Counted from the stretch's first letter, positions 50,771 to 60,949 are shown. The stretch: 64,000 bases of DNA from Gammaproteobacteria bacterium (GCA_029880855.1 JAOUNS010000003.1:62001-126000); one strand, 5' to 3'. The notes: a model not told the origin generated them from the letters alone. Translations and numbers: made by a program.

Positions 50771-53700
50771 GACGCCATCTCCGACAGAATGATCCCGTCA
50801 TTTGAGGTACTGATTAACAACAGGTGTGCAGGCAGAATTATTATCCGCTTGGTCTTGTCTTCCCAGTCCGCTTTGTTGGCCCTGAGATATTTCATATTCA
50901 GAACATTATCGAAGGTTTCCAGTTCAATCTTCTCTTCCACCACCGCCAGTTTGTCACCGGTCAGGTCTGCAGCCAGCACCCCCTCCACGCCGGTAATCAC
51001 TGTCAGGACTTCGGCTTCGTTCACCCCTTGACCGAATTTGCGTTTGGCAAAAGAAAAGGCGTCCCACAGAGCTTCCTTCACTTCAGCCATGACCTTTTCC
51101 TTGATATATCCGGGATCAATCAGCAACTTTGCCTCGACGGTAAAATGCACTTCGGTATAACCGGCGACCTGTACCTGGACCGTGGTATCCCGCACCCGGT
51201 CAAGGGCGGTTAACAGGTTGGCATATACCGCATCAGTGTCGCTAACCGTTCCACCACTTGCTGTTGCAATAGTGATGTGCACAATATTCACGGCGCCATT
51301 CCACAATACGGTTGCCTGGGCCTTGCCGATACCGGCAAAGGCAGCGGCAAAATCCTCGAAGTCATCCACTGAAACAATTCGATCCAGCGTCAATACGGTT
51401 AATGGTGCATTATCACGTGCATCGGCCAGCACCTCGGGCGAGGCCGCACCACTTGCCGCCAATGGATTTCTGACTTCACGAATGCCCAACGGCTTGGACT
51501 TGAGCAGTTTCAGGGTTTCCGCCCTTACCTCACCATCCAACCCAATTCCATTACGATAGGTTGCCTTGATATTTTCATGCCCGGTGGGCAGGCGAGCCCC
51601 CTGTTTACCATCACCAAAGGTAATGATGGCATTACTGTCATCATCATGTCTGATCGTATAAACCTGATCACGCGGCCCCTGTTGATAAAGCGAATCCACC
51701 TGTTTCCACAACACGCCATTGACCCGTACTTCCAGGGTACTCTCACCACCGCTGGGGGTGGGTGCTGATACATAGGTAAGGGGTATTTTCCTTAGGGTAA
51801 ACTGCTGGTTGATTTGTGTACCGTCACCACTGCCCATGACTTCACTCAATACCGTTTCACCATGTGTGGCCGGGGCTACATTGGCGTTAATGGTGACAGT
51901 ATCATGATCGTAGATATTGACCAGTGGTGTAGTAAATTCCAGCACCGTATTGACCAGCAGCAGGTCATCATGGCGCTCTTCTTCCAGTTGCTTGATCATC
52001 ACCAATTCACTGACTTGTTCATCTTCTTTCAACACCGCCTCTTTAGCCTGTGCGTTTTTTTCTTCTTCTCTGGCAGGGATCAGGAGGATCTGTTCCGGGT
52101 TAACAGTGACATAGCCGACGAACCCATTGCGGTTCTTTAAATGCCATTTGACCCGGACATTCTCTTGATCAATTTTTGCAATAAACCCTTCCGGCGTTGT
52201 CTCCCAGCTTAAAGTGGCAGGGTCATTTTCTGTATTTTTGTCTGTTTTTACCGCAACAGGTCTGGACATAGCCAGCAGGATATCGTCGACATCCAAATCT
52301 TTCTCGGAAAGGGTATCCAGCGAGGTTAGTTTTATTTTCTTTTTCTCGTCGTTCGGTAAATTGTTATTTTTAATTAGTGCACGCATTCGTTTGCCGGCCA
52401 CCACGACCATGCGCTCCGCTTCCAATTGTGGTGTTAATTGATCCAGTTCAATCCTGTCAGCTTCGACCGGATGTTTGTCCGGAACTTGCTCCGCATAGGG
52501 TGCAAGCTCTTTGCTTTGCACATAGACACTGGTGTCCCGACGGCCAAACCAATTCAGGTGTTCTGAATTATCAAGCGACAAACTGGAGACATCTCCTGCT
52601 ATATTAAATTGCTCGTGCCAAACCTTTTTTGCCTGCTCGACGCGATACAGTTCGGTGTAGGTCGGCTTGTCCAGTACAACCCAACTGTCTTTAACAATGC
52701 CCGGAAAGTGATCATGCAACAATACGGTGGGCGCGGCGGGGTTAAATATCAGATCATAGTCCGGCCACTCAGTAAGGTAATCAATTGTGTCGTTATCGAA
52801 GGTTTGCAGTAATGTGAGAGTAACGACACCCGTATCCTTGACTATGTTTACATTCCAGGCTCGTGAAATACCGTTTATGGATTGCGAATACACCTTGAAA
52901 TCATAGACATCAGAAGAGATGACTATGCCGGAATTGAGCGTACTCGCCGGAAAAGCAACGGCAATAACCGGTCCGCTGTGTGCCGGCCCGTCCGGTGTAT
53001 CCCTGAATTCATGGCCCAACCAGCCATTGTCGCCTTTTTTCCAGAATTTCAGCGTGCCATCCGCTCCACCGGACAACAGCATCTTTGCATCACGATTAAT
53101 TGCCATACTGGTAACAATATCATCGTGTGCCTGTTCATTAACCGGCTCAGGCGACCATGTTGAAGTAAAGGTCCAAAGCACAAGTGCCTGCTGATCAGAA
53201 CCAAGCCGGTATTTTTTACCATTGTGACTGGTTGTGGTCTGAGGAATGAACCTGGCAAGTTTAAAGCCATCACCGGCATCCCACACCTGTATGATTTTGT
53301 TGATGTCGATAGAAACAAAACTGTCTGCATTCGGTGAGAAAGCCGTATTGGTGATTTCATCGTCATGCGCACGGACTGAGGCCGGGATCGGGTTTCTGAT
53401 CCAGACTGAGCCTGATTTTGTCACTTTTGACAAGGCGCCGTCTGCATGGCCCAAAATCACAATACTGTCACTGCCGGATTTTGACACGGCGACACTGCTT
53501 ATCTGACCCACTACACCGTCGCCGGCAGCATCGACATCTATCGCATCTTTACTCCAATAATAGGCCTTGGTCTTGTTATTCCACACCCTTGTCCAGACGT
53601 TAAGAATTTTATTGCTGCCGGCAAAGACCAGACGTGATCCGTTGACCGCAACGGATATGCCACTGACTGAACCAAGTATTTTCTCAACATAATCGGCCTT

Positions 53701-54642
53701 GGTTGCATAAGGCAACAGATCCCAGTCCGCCGCATTCTTGCCAAATAGTGAGCTGACTGTATTGAATGAATAAATTTTGACATTGGCGGAGGCCGGCTCA
53801 ACATCCGGATCGATATGACCCAGCCCACGGTCCCATTTCACCAGGGTAAACTTATTATCGTCTGACTGGCTCACTTCGGTAAGAATTCGAAAATCCCAAA
53901 ATTCCGATTCCGGTGCCGCTATCTTCTTATCACCGACAAACAGCAGTCCGTCACCTGCTTTTAAGCCCAGGCCGACCCCATCCAGTCGATAAGCAGTGAT
54001 ACCGGCCTCGACAGAATCTTTCACATTTTTGATTAGTGTATAAGGTTTCAGCGCATTCCAGTCCGCCCTGGCGATGATCTCCTCAATGGTTTCAAAGGTC
54101 TGAGGCAATTCGTCCTTGCCGGGGATGCTTAATACCTGCGTGCCGACAGGAACAGTGGCGGAGAGCGGTGAACCGGGACTGTTATCCGCATTAAAGGCCA
54201 GCCAGGTGGAGGCAGCCACCCCCGGATTTAATTCATAACCGATGGCATGAGCCAGTTCCAGCACGGAACGTCGTTCGATGGCGGTGCGAATATAACCTTC
54301 ATTGGCGATACGTTCCTGATAAAAGGTCAACACGTCAGCAACCACCGCCCATGCATCAAGCATGGCAATCGAGGGATCATCTTCCCGTCGCGTTCCCAGT
54401 TTCGCCAGCGGCCGCTTGTTCGTCGCACCGGTTTGTTCCTCCAGCAGGAGCAGATCTTCTGAATTGACTATCTGGTCCCGGGACAGTCTCGCCAGCATTC
54501 GCTCAACAAAACCGCTGTGTGTATTCAGTCGGTAACGGATAGCCGCTTGACCTGGACGATTGTAATGTTCCGGGTAGTCGGTTGAATCTGTTTCACAGCA
54601 CCCGCAGTTATCCAGCGTAGTTTTGTCACTGCCTGTACTCAT
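50767..54642 (-). CDS. eCIS baseplate J-type protein with WD40-like insertion
   Basis: Putative baseplate assembly protein (TIGR02243/gpJ-like, Afp12-type), 1291 aa. The N-terminal part is typical (HSGFVERMLARLSRDQI, DDPSIAMLDAWAVVADVLTFYQERIANEGYIRTA), as is the C-terminal part (TFGDGKQGARLPTGHENIKATYRNGIGLDGEV, AVNIVHITIATASGGT). Between SLFGKNAADWDLLP (about residue 300) and HDHFPGIVKDSWVVLDKP (about 645), normally adjacent, it carries about 300 residues of WD40-type repeats (VAVNGSRLVFAGSNKILNVW, TNTAFSPNADSFVSIDINKIIQVWDAG, TSMAINRDAKMLLSGGADGTLKFW). The propeller probably protrudes from the baseplate wedge. 4-base overlaps with both neighbours. Confidence 0.85.
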   Translation of the reverse strand: MSTGSDKTTLDNCGCCETDSTDYPEHYNRPGQAAIRYRLNTHSGFVERMLARLSRDQIVNSEDLLLLEEQTGATNKRPLAKLGTRREDDPSIAMLDAWAVVADVLTFYQERIANEGYIRTAIERRSVLELAHAIGYELNPGVAASTWLAFNADNSPGSPLSATVPVGTQVLSIPGKDELPQTFETIEEIIARADWNALKPYTLIKNVKDSVEAGITAYRLDGVGLGLKAGDGLLFVGDKKIAAPESEFWDFRILTEVSQSDDNKFTLVKWDRGLGHIDPDVEPASANVKIYSFNTVSSLFGKNAADWDLLPYATKADYVEKILGSVSGISVAVNGSRLVFAGSNKILNVWTRVWNNKTKAYYWSKDAIDVDAAGDGVVGQISSVAVSKSGSDSIVILGHADGALSKVTKSGSVWIRNPIPASVRAHDDEITNTAFSPNADSFVSIDINKIIQVWDAGDGFKLARFIPQTTTSHNGKKYRLGSDQQALVLWTFTSTWSPEPVNEQAHDDIVTSMAINRDAKMLLSGGADGTLKFWKKGDNGWLGHEFRDTPDGPAHSGPVIAVAFPASTLNSGIVISSDVYDFKVYSQSINGISRAWNVNIVKDTGVVTLTLLQTFDNDTIDYLTEWPDYDLIFNPAAPTVLLHDHFPGIVKDSWVVLDKPTYTELYRVEQAKKVWHEQFNIAGDVSSLSLDNSEHLNWFGRRDTSVYVQSKELAPYAEQVPDKHPVEADRIELDQLTPQLEAERMVVVAGKRMRALIKNNNLPNDEKKKIKLTSLDTLSEKDLDVDDILLAMSRPVAVKTDKNTENDPATLSWETTPEGFIAKIDQENVRVKWHLKNRNGFVGYVTVNPEQILLIPAREEEKNAQAKEAVLKEDEQVSELVMIKQLEEERHDDLLLVNTVLEFTTPLVNIYDHDTVTINANVAPATHGETVLSEVMGSGDGTQINQQFTLRKIPLTYVSAPTPSGGESTLEVRVNGVLWKQVDSLYQQGPRDQVYTIRHDDDSNAIITFGDGKQGARLPTGHENIKATYRNGIGLDGEVRAETLKLLKSKPLGIREVRNPLAASGAASPEVLADARDNAPLTVLTLDRIVSVDDFEDFAAAFAGIGKAQATVLWNGAVNIVHITIATASGGTVSDTDAVYANLLTALDRVRDTTVQVQVAGYTEVHFTVEAKLLIDPGYIKEKVMAEVKEALWDAFSFAKRKFGQGVNEAEVLTVITGVEGVLAADLTGDKLAVVEEKIELETFDNVLNMKYLRANKADWEDKTKRIIILPAHLLLISTSNDGIILSEMAS

Positions 54643-57600
54643 AATCCACCTTCCATAATGAATTCGATTTTGCCGTTCTCCGGCGCATTGGGATCGTTAT
54701 CCAGTCGGGCAATTTCAAGGCGTCCCATTTCCAGTTCTTCGATATCTTCCCACTCTTTATCCGGTGCTCCCCAGCGCTTGAAGGTGATCGGATCAACCCA
54801 GGTTACCCCGGCCACCTGCATGGCAGTGGCGATCATTCTGCTCAGATAAACTGACTGTCCAAAGGTGAAGTTGTCCGGATGGAAGAAGCCAAGACGGCCG
54901 GCAGACAAGCGCCGTGTGCTGAATGCCTCCAGCAGGGCTTCCTTGACTTTACTCTTTAAAAATTCACGTTTCACACAGACCCGGAAGGCCGCCTCCAGCG
55001 CCACCTGACGCGGTGCTTCGATTTCCAGTTCATGGCCCATCATGCGAAACGGTTCCAGATAGTCACGGATCTTCTTTTCAAAATCGCTGTCCACTTCCAG
55101 TCCGCCCATCCGATCCACGGTGATAAATACCGTGTGCCAGCTGCCTGTCCAGCGCTGATTGGCCACCGCTTTTTGTACCTCGGGATGAGACTCCGCCATG
55201 GCCGCATAATCGCCGGTGGTAACCGCCCGCTTCTGGGTTCGAAATGCCTGTGGCGCATACAGTCTTACTTGTTCAATCGGCTCGGGATCAACACCGCCCT
55301 GTGCCGCCATGGGATTGCGTACGGTGATATGGGATTCGGTATCTGCATCCGCCTTTGGCAGGATCAGTGTCTTGATACTTTCCTGACCGATATTCCCTTC
55401 GCCCCCATTGCCGACACGATAAGTGGCATCCAGTGTCAGGCCGGGGGCGGGGCGTTTGCCCAATACACTGTCACCAAAGCGCAGGAAGGCACGCCCGTCA
55501 TCTTCCATTTCCACAACAAATTCTGTTGCAAAACGGTTGGAGCCCAACAGATCTCGCTGTGGTTCCCAGATTTCACTATTGCCGGCTTCAAGGAAAATGT
55601 CCGGTACACATTTGCGCGGGTCCTGGAGCAGTAATCCGCTTGCCGGGTTTGCGGCCGGCTTGTCCTCAGCCTGTGTGTAATTGAACAGCTGATGATGAGT
55701 GACCTCAAGACGACTCAGATATGGCCGAAACAGTGTGTCTGTAGCAGGCACGATGTCCGGTTGTAGGGTTTCACGGCAGATGGTGCGCCCGTGATCCGCC
55801 AGCACCACATTGCCGCGCGCCACACCGATCATGGCAGATTGTGATGTGCCGTTTTCCTGAGGTATAACCGCGCGCAGACACAGCGGGAAGGGCAAGGCAT
55901 CCTCCAGTGACCACTCAATATTCAGGATACGCAAGGCGGTTTGCGGTACGTTATTGACGAAATAGGGTTCGGCTTCTTCATACAGTGGATCAGTGTCAGC
56001 CGTAATTTTGGTGATACGCACGGCATGTTTATGGTTCATATCGCGGTCTGCTTTATATCCACTGACCCCCATGATCTCTTCGAATAATAAAACATCCCCC
56101 TTCTTGAGGTTTTGCAGACGGTCTGCTTCGTTATAGAAACTGGCCCGGGTTGCGCCCCTGGGCAAACAGCAATCATCATCACCCCAGGTATAAAACTCGA
56201 TACGGTTATGATTCTTGTAAAGTGTAGTCGGGTACATTGTTTCAAATACATGCATACCCGGCTCAAGGTTTTGGATACAGAAACGCAGATCGGTCAAGGC
56301 CTTTAGTGAGTCCTCTGCTGCGATATTCCTGAACACGCCGCCTTCAGCGACGATAATCTTGCGTGCGAAAAATACCCCCGTGGCATTGACCCGTTCCCTG
56401 ATACGAACAAATGTTTTCGGTGCATAGAGATGGGCATTGATAACATTGTCCTGTCCCAATTCAATTTCCGCATATTGTCGACTGTGGGTCTTGCCCTTGA
56501 AAAAGATGGTCACCTTGTGTCTGCCGGCTTCCACATCATCCTCATCCTGATTGATACGCACATCGTCATTGGTATCGAGTTTTTTCAGAATCCTGATCTC
56601 GGTATCTTTTTTGAATATCAGTTTGACGTAGCGTTCGGCGACCAGTGACAGAAAATTATATGTCCCGCCGGTAAAATTCACCTTGGCATGTTGACCTATT
56701 TTCAGATTGCCATAACTGCCCGGCAGCAAGTTCAGTTCACCGTGCTCCTCGACTTCGATATCATCCTCGCCCGGCTCAAAATCCGGCACCACCGGCAAAT
56801 CATCGTCATGGAATAAAGGAAATTTAATATCATCATATTCCCGCCGGGTGATGGTTCCTTCATTCACCAACTCGGTGTGGTATGCCACGTTAGAAACTCG
56901 GGCATTGTTCTCAATTCTGACCGTATCGCCGAATGCGACTGATTCGGTGGAAAGCATATTTGCGCCGGCATCGATTTCCACAGAATAGTCATGTTTGTGG
57001 TCGGTCTTGCCTTTATGCTTATGAGTTGATTTATTGCGATTGACAAACATTTCATTCGCGCCGATGTGCCCCGCTTCGATACTGACCGCACCGCGCAAGG
57101 CGACAAACTCCTCCGCCAGAAAAACGAAATCCTCGAAATCGGCATTGTAGATAGGTTCGATATTGGATTTTGGTGTGAGATCCAGTTCTTTGACATCCGG
57201 CCGCGGGCCATTGGTCAACAGTGGTGCATGTTTTGGTACGATATATCCATCAGATACATCATCGGCTTCCAGCACCACCCAGGTTCTGGCATTACTGCCT
57301 TCGTGCATTTGATAATCCAGCAGGCGCGCGTGGCGGCGTGTGGAGACCCTGCGACGCGCCGTATCCAGATAGGCCTCGGTGGCTATCGCATCCTGGTAAT
57401 AACTCAGGTGATCACCGGCATACGCCAGGATTTCCACCACCGCCATACCGAGATCAGACGGATTGCGTTCTTTCCATGCCGGTACGATGTTGGCCATCCG
57501 GTCAAGCATCAATTGTCTGAAGCTAGCGTAGTCCTTTGCCAGATAATCGATTTCCGGCTCAGTGTGTTCGGGTTCAGGGCATTCCTGATCCTGCTTACAG

Positions 57601-58016
57601 TCAAACTCATTGGTGCACCCCACCTTAAATGAAAACTCCACAACAGCCAGGATGGGATCAAGCCATTCCGGAGCGGTGGTCACTCCGATGCCGGAAACGA
57701 TACGCAAAGTATAAATGGAGTAATCACCGACATTCTCCAACACAACCTTGAGTATATTTTTCTTTCCGCCGGGATGTGCCTCAAGACTTTTCACCTTGAT
57801 GTTTTTAATACGCGTACCGCCGTCAATACGGATATTTTCCTTATCCAGGGCAGCCAAATCACCGTTGGCATCATCCTTGACAAAGTAAATTGTCAGTATT
57901 TTCTGTGTAGCGGTGTCAACCTCAAGAAAATCAATCCCGTTGCGAATTTTGCCGGAATCAATCTCGCGTATGCGCGATTTTCTTTGCGGGTTGTTACAGA
58001 TGTACTGAATAGCCAC
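54639..58016 (-). CDS. eCIS baseplate J-type protein with beta-helix-like insertion
   Basis: Putative baseplate assembly protein (Afp11-type), 1125 aa. The core is typical: DYLAKDYASFRQLMLDRMANIVPAWKERNPSDLGMAVVEILAYAGDHLSYYQDAIATEAYL, then YTWGDDDCCLPRGATRASFYNEADRLQNLKKGDVLLFEE, RFGDSVLGKRPAPGLTLDATYRVGNGGEGNIG and RMIATAMQVAGVTWV. Residues about 310-565 are an insertion with short repeating strands (IEVEEHGELNLLPGSYGNLKIGQHAKVNFTGGTYNFLSLVAERYVKLIF, NATGVFFARKIIVAEGGVF), resembling polymer-forming or DUF7305-type beta-helices. 4-base overlap with the downstream J-type gene; starts 3 bases after the gp25-like gene. Confidence 0.85.
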   Translation of the reverse strand: MAIQYICNNPQRKSRIREIDSGKIRNGIDFLEVDTATQKILTIYFVKDDANGDLAALDKENIRIDGGTRIKNIKVKSLEAHPGGKKNILKVVLENVGDYSIYTLRIVSGIGVTTAPEWLDPILAVVEFSFKVGCTNEFDCKQDQECPEPEHTEPEIDYLAKDYASFRQLMLDRMANIVPAWKERNPSDLGMAVVEILAYAGDHLSYYQDAIATEAYLDTARRRVSTRRHARLLDYQMHEGSNARTWVVLEADDVSDGYIVPKHAPLLTNGPRPDVKELDLTPKSNIEPIYNADFEDFVFLAEEFVALRGAVSIEAGHIGANEMFVNRNKSTHKHKGKTDHKHDYSVEIDAGANMLSTESVAFGDTVRIENNARVSNVAYHTELVNEGTITRREYDDIKFPLFHDDDLPVVPDFEPGEDDIEVEEHGELNLLPGSYGNLKIGQHAKVNFTGGTYNFLSLVAERYVKLIFKKDTEIRILKKLDTNDDVRINQDEDDVEAGRHKVTIFFKGKTHSRQYAEIELGQDNVINAHLYAPKTFVRIRERVNATGVFFARKIIVAEGGVFRNIAAEDSLKALTDLRFCIQNLEPGMHVFETMYPTTLYKNHNRIEFYTWGDDDCCLPRGATRASFYNEADRLQNLKKGDVLLFEEIMGVSGYKADRDMNHKHAVRITKITADTDPLYEEAEPYFVNNVPQTALRILNIEWSLEDALPFPLCLRAVIPQENGTSQSAMIGVARGNVVLADHGRTICRETLQPDIVPATDTLFRPYLSRLEVTHHQLFNYTQAEDKPAANPASGLLLQDPRKCVPDIFLEAGNSEIWEPQRDLLGSNRFATEFVVEMEDDGRAFLRFGDSVLGKRPAPGLTLDATYRVGNGGEGNIGQESIKTLILPKADADTESHITVRNPMAAQGGVDPEPIEQVRLYAPQAFRTQKRAVTTGDYAAMAESHPEVQKAVANQRWTGSWHTVFITVDRMGGLEVDSDFEKKIRDYLEPFRMMGHELEIEAPRQVALEAAFRVCVKREFLKSKVKEALLEAFSTRRLSAGRLGFFHPDNFTFGQSVYLSRMIATAMQVAGVTWVDPITFKRWGAPDKEWEDIEELEMGRLEIARLDNDPNAPENGKIEFIMEGGL

Positions 58017-58019
58017 AGA

Positions 58020-58379
58020 TCACACCTCTTTGCTGAATTGGGCAACCTGGCGTTCCTGGTTGCGCAAGACGATATACTGGATGGTGACCTCCAGTGTGGA
58101 CTCAATATTCCTGATTTGTACCGACTCCACCTGAATCAGTTCAGCCAGCCATTGTTGCAAGGCACCCTGCACCAGATACTCAGTTGCTGTTGCCAGTTCA
58201 TCACTGTTGGGCGCAAACACCATTTGATACAATCCGGTGCCAAAGTCAGGCCGATTGACTCGTTCACCGGGTGAAGTAAAAAGTAACTGTTCGATCAGTT
58301 GCCGAATATGCAGGTCATATTCGGCACCGGCGGTACGACCGGTGTTATCAATGTGATATGGATAGGCGATCTGTTTCAT
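58020..58379 (-). CDS. gpW/gp25-like eCIS baseplate protein
   Basis: gp25-type wedge protein (Afp9-like), 119 aa. YDLHIRQLIEQLLFTSPGERVNRPDFGTGLYQMVFAPNSDEL is the family signature, including the conserved EWRP-like GERVNRP-FG loop that nucleates the sheath in contractile systems. Usual length 110-140 aa. Overlaps the PAAR-like gene by 4 bases. Confidence 0.9.
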   Translation of the reverse strand: MKQIAYPYHIDNTGRTAGAEYDLHIRQLIEQLLFTSPGERVNRPDFGTGLYQMVFAPNSDELATATEYLVQGALQQWLAELIQVESVQIRNIESTLEVTIQYIVLRNQERQVAQFSKEV

Positions 58380-58699
58380 TGTGCCTTGACCCTGAATTGT
58401 GTCACGACCACATTCAATGGCGTTCCGGTAGGTGTGCAGACAGCCTGACTATCCTGCAACAATACCGGCATGCCACTGGCCTTGACACGCACCGCCGCAC
58501 TGACCCAGGACGCTGTCACGCAGGGTCCATTGGCCGCAGGTGGTGGTGGCAAGGTGCAACCCGCTATCGTCCAGGGTCCCGGTTGGGTGACAACGGGTTG
58601 TCCACCAACCTTCACCCGCAAGTCTGTTACCGTTGGTTGTGCCTGGCCCGCATGTGCACACAGTACCGTTGCACCCTGGTGTAAAATAAATCCCGGCAT
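58376..58699 (-). CDS. PAAR-like eCIS spike-tip protein
   Basis: 107 aa, begins MPGFILHQGATVLCAHAGQAQP, which matches the short PAAR-like tip proteins of eCIS clusters (Afp10-type). Further cysteines (TIAGCTLPPPPAANGPC, QAVCTPTG) could hold a metal ion at the tip. GGAGGTAATGTA precedes the ATG. It overlaps the spike protein gene by one base and the gp25-like gene by four. Confidence 0.8.
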   Translation of the reverse strand: MPGFILHQGATVLCAHAGQAQPTVTDLRVKVGGQPVVTQPGPWTIAGCTLPPPPAANGPCVTASWVSAAVRVKASGMPVLLQDSQAVCTPTGTPLNVVVTQFRVKAQ

Positions 58700-59442
58700 T
58701 ACATTACCTCCAGTGCACCGTTGTTGATTGAGACATTCGCTGCAGACAGGTTGACTGACTGTGCCCCGTTCTTTAACTCCACACCGGCCGGAGAAAACTT
58801 GCCGGTTGCCGTGCTTTCCACATCCACGCTGGCAGCGGAGATCTTGACCTTGGATGAGGCATTGCTTGATTCGATATCACTCGGCGCCACTGTTATCTTT
58901 GAGGGATCGTGTTTGATCTCGATAGAGGCCGGTGAAATCGTGATACTTGGCGCAGATGAATGCGTCGCCTGGATCTCCGTTACCGTAAGCTTCATATTGG
59001 CAATGCTGTTATTGTCAATTTCAATTCCGCTGGAATTAAAAATCATTTTCATGGGCGTCGCGACCGCAGGTGGATTCACTTCCAGCTTGAAACCGCCGGC
59101 ACCCGGTACATCGCTCAACTCCATCGTGATGTTTTCTGTCTTGAACATTTTGATCTGGTCAATGGCCGGTATCGCCGGCACTTCTCCCACTCCCCAGAAG
59201 CAACCCACCCAGATGGGATAATCCGGATCACCGCCTTCAAACTCGACCCAGACATTTGCGCCTACCGGCGGGATGGCAAAAAAGCCGACTTGCGGACCGG
59301 CATAAGGGGTACAGGGCATGGCCCAGCTTAATTGGCCGGATGCCAGCACGGCAGGTACACTGACCTGAATACGTCCCAACTGCAATGGATCAATCGTGTT
59401 CGCCACCTTGCCGCGATATTTGCCGAAATACTGTTTGCTCAT
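58699..59442 (-). CDS. gpV/VgrG-like eCIS spike protein
   Basis: Spike protein resembling phage baseplate assembly protein V (Afp8 C-terminal or gp5-type): the N-terminal OB fold (KYRGKVANTIDPLQLGRIQVSVPAV, LSWAMPCTPYAGPQVGFFAIPPVGANVWVEFEGGDPDYPIWVGCFWG) and a C-terminal repetitive beta-stalk (IEIDNNSIANMKLTVTEIQATHSS, SITISPASIEIKHDPSKITV). Forms the trimeric needle under the PAAR-like tip. 247 aa. 4-base overlap with the gpD-like gene. Confidence 0.88.
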   Translation of the reverse strand: MSKQYFGKYRGKVANTIDPLQLGRIQVSVPAVLASGQLSWAMPCTPYAGPQVGFFAIPPVGANVWVEFEGGDPDYPIWVGCFWGVGEVPAIPAIDQIKMFKTENITMELSDVPGAGGFKLEVNPPAVATPMKMIFNSSGIEIDNNSIANMKLTVTEIQATHSSAPSITISPASIEIKHDPSKITVAPSDIESSNASSKVKISAASVDVESTATGKFSPAGVELKNGAQSVNLSAANVSINNGALEVM

Positions 59443-60593
59443 ACTCGTACCACCGGGGTTGTTGACCCTTTACCTTCACGGGTCAAGGTGAAATTTTGTT
59501 TGTACTCACCGCTGCCGGAGATGTTGTGGGTGAGATTTTTTACATAGAAGAACCCGTCATGGGCATAGCCTGCACCACGCACACCCACCAGTGCCCGCGG
59601 TTCGAGGATATCGCCGTACCGAGTCACATCCAGTTCGCCGGTGGCGGTCAGTACGTTGTCCATGCTTTTGTTGGTTTCCGCCTGGGCGCGCGCAAAGGCC
59701 TGGGCATAGGTCAAGCCTCCAATATCTTCCAGTTCTGTGTCCTTGATATTGGGAAAATCAAACGGAATAGCGGGAAAGGCCGCCAGCGGCGGCAGCCGGG
59801 TGGAAAAGAAAGTGCGTACCGGTAACGAGGTATTCAGGTTTCTGTCCATTACTTCTGCGTGATAGGTAGACGCGGATTCCGAGTCATACTGGAAGTCGAG
59901 ACTGTTCACATTGGTCATTGAGCCCATATTCAGCGTTAATGCTTTCTTGGGCAGTCCAAGGCGAATGGGCGGTCCCCAATAGGCGGTATTGGTGCCGGGC
60001 AGCGGACCTGGGTCGATATAGAAAACATAACCGAACCTGGCAGCCATCTTTTTCAGATATGCCAGATCGGTATCCCGTTGTACCGGAATTCTTTCCACCG
60101 GCAATGGAAAGTCGATCATAAAAGGCGGAATCAGCTTTGGTATCAACCCATAGCGGGCATACTTGGCCACCAGTTTCAGGGCGATGATATATTCATTCTG
60201 CGCGGGATGTTCGACCGTCTCTTCCTTTTGATCCAGCATGACGCTGATATCCTGGCCGGTTATGGTCACCGTTGAGGAACCCGGCTCCTGACCAGGATTG
60301 AATTGCTGGTTTTCAATAATACCATCCATGATCACGCGGGGAATGGCATTGACCGTGACCATGATAATGAGGCGATTACTCGGTTTCAACAACGGATTGG
60401 AAAGCAATTGATAATCCAGCAAATCGGCCGGACCTGAACGCCCGAGTTTAAACGTGACCTGAAACCCCGAACGTTCGGTATCGCTCTGACTGACTTCAAT
60501 CTTGTCAATGTTCTGACTGATAAACGCAGGCGCAGGTATCGGTACCGTGGGTCCGATAAGCAAGGTCAACCTGACGCCCAACATATTCAACAT
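59439..60593 (-). CDS. gpD-like eCIS spike-base protein
   Basis: Phage late control gene D-like protein (VgrG N-terminal/gp27-type), 384 aa: FISQNIDKIEVSQSDTERSGFQVTFKLGRSG, VTITGQDISVMLDQKEE, PVQRDTDLAYLKKMAARFGYVFYIDPGP and the C-terminal HDGFFYVKNLTHNISGSGEYKQNFTLTREG. It connects the spike with the inner tube. Overlaps the spike gene by four bases (coupling); the LysM gene precedes it by four bases. Confidence 0.88.
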   Translation of the reverse strand: MLNMLGVRLTLLIGPTVPIPAPAFISQNIDKIEVSQSDTERSGFQVTFKLGRSGPADLLDYQLLSNPLLKPSNRLIIMVTVNAIPRVIMDGIIENQQFNPGQEPGSSTVTITGQDISVMLDQKEETVEHPAQNEYIIALKLVAKYARYGLIPKLIPPFMIDFPLPVERIPVQRDTDLAYLKKMAARFGYVFYIDPGPLPGTNTAYWGPPIRLGLPKKALTLNMGSMTNVNSLDFQYDSESASTYHAEVMDRNLNTSLPVRTFFSTRLPPLAAFPAIPFDFPNIKDTELEDIGGLTYAQAFARAQAETNKSMDNVLTATGELDVTRYGDILEPRALVGVRGAGYAHDGFFYVKNLTHNISGSGEYKQNFTLTREGKGSTTPVVRV

Positions 60594-60597
60594 TGCA

Positions 60598-60888
60598 TTA
60601 CGCCTGCGGTATGGGAATACGAATGGACTGACCGGTTTTCTCGGTCAGTTCTTTCGGGTTGTTGGTATTATTCGCATCACAGATACGCCAGTACTGTTCC
60701 GGATTACCCAGAATTCTGGCGGTGATCATATCCAGTCGATCACTGTCTTTTACCCGGATCTCAACCAGGGTCGGCATCGTCTGTCCCTTTGGCAGAAAGC
60801 GCCGTTTTTTATAGGAAACCTGCGTGCCGTCATTAGCGACGTGCGTGGCTGTCTCCAGCGAATAGTACCTGCTTGTTGGATCGAACAT
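60598..60888 (-). CDS. LysM-type eCIS protein
   Basis: LysM domain protein (96 aa): VEIRVKDSDRLDMITARILGNPEQYWRICDANNTNNPKELTEKTGQSIRIP is the LysM fold. In Afp7-type proteins LysM is fused to the tube protein; here it is a separate gene. The ATG at 60888 has AAGGGG seven bases upstream; an in-frame GTG six bases earlier is less likely. It may cap the tube-spike junction. Confidence 0.8.
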   Translation of the reverse strand: MFDPTSRYYSLETATHVANDGTQVSYKKRRFLPKGQTMPTLVEIRVKDSDRLDMITARILGNPEQYWRICDANNTNNPKELTEKTGQSIRIPIPQA

Positions 60889-60949
60889 GTACACACCCCT
60901 TTGTCACAATATTTTTTTTCATCATGTTGGCAGCGATTAATTCGTTTTG

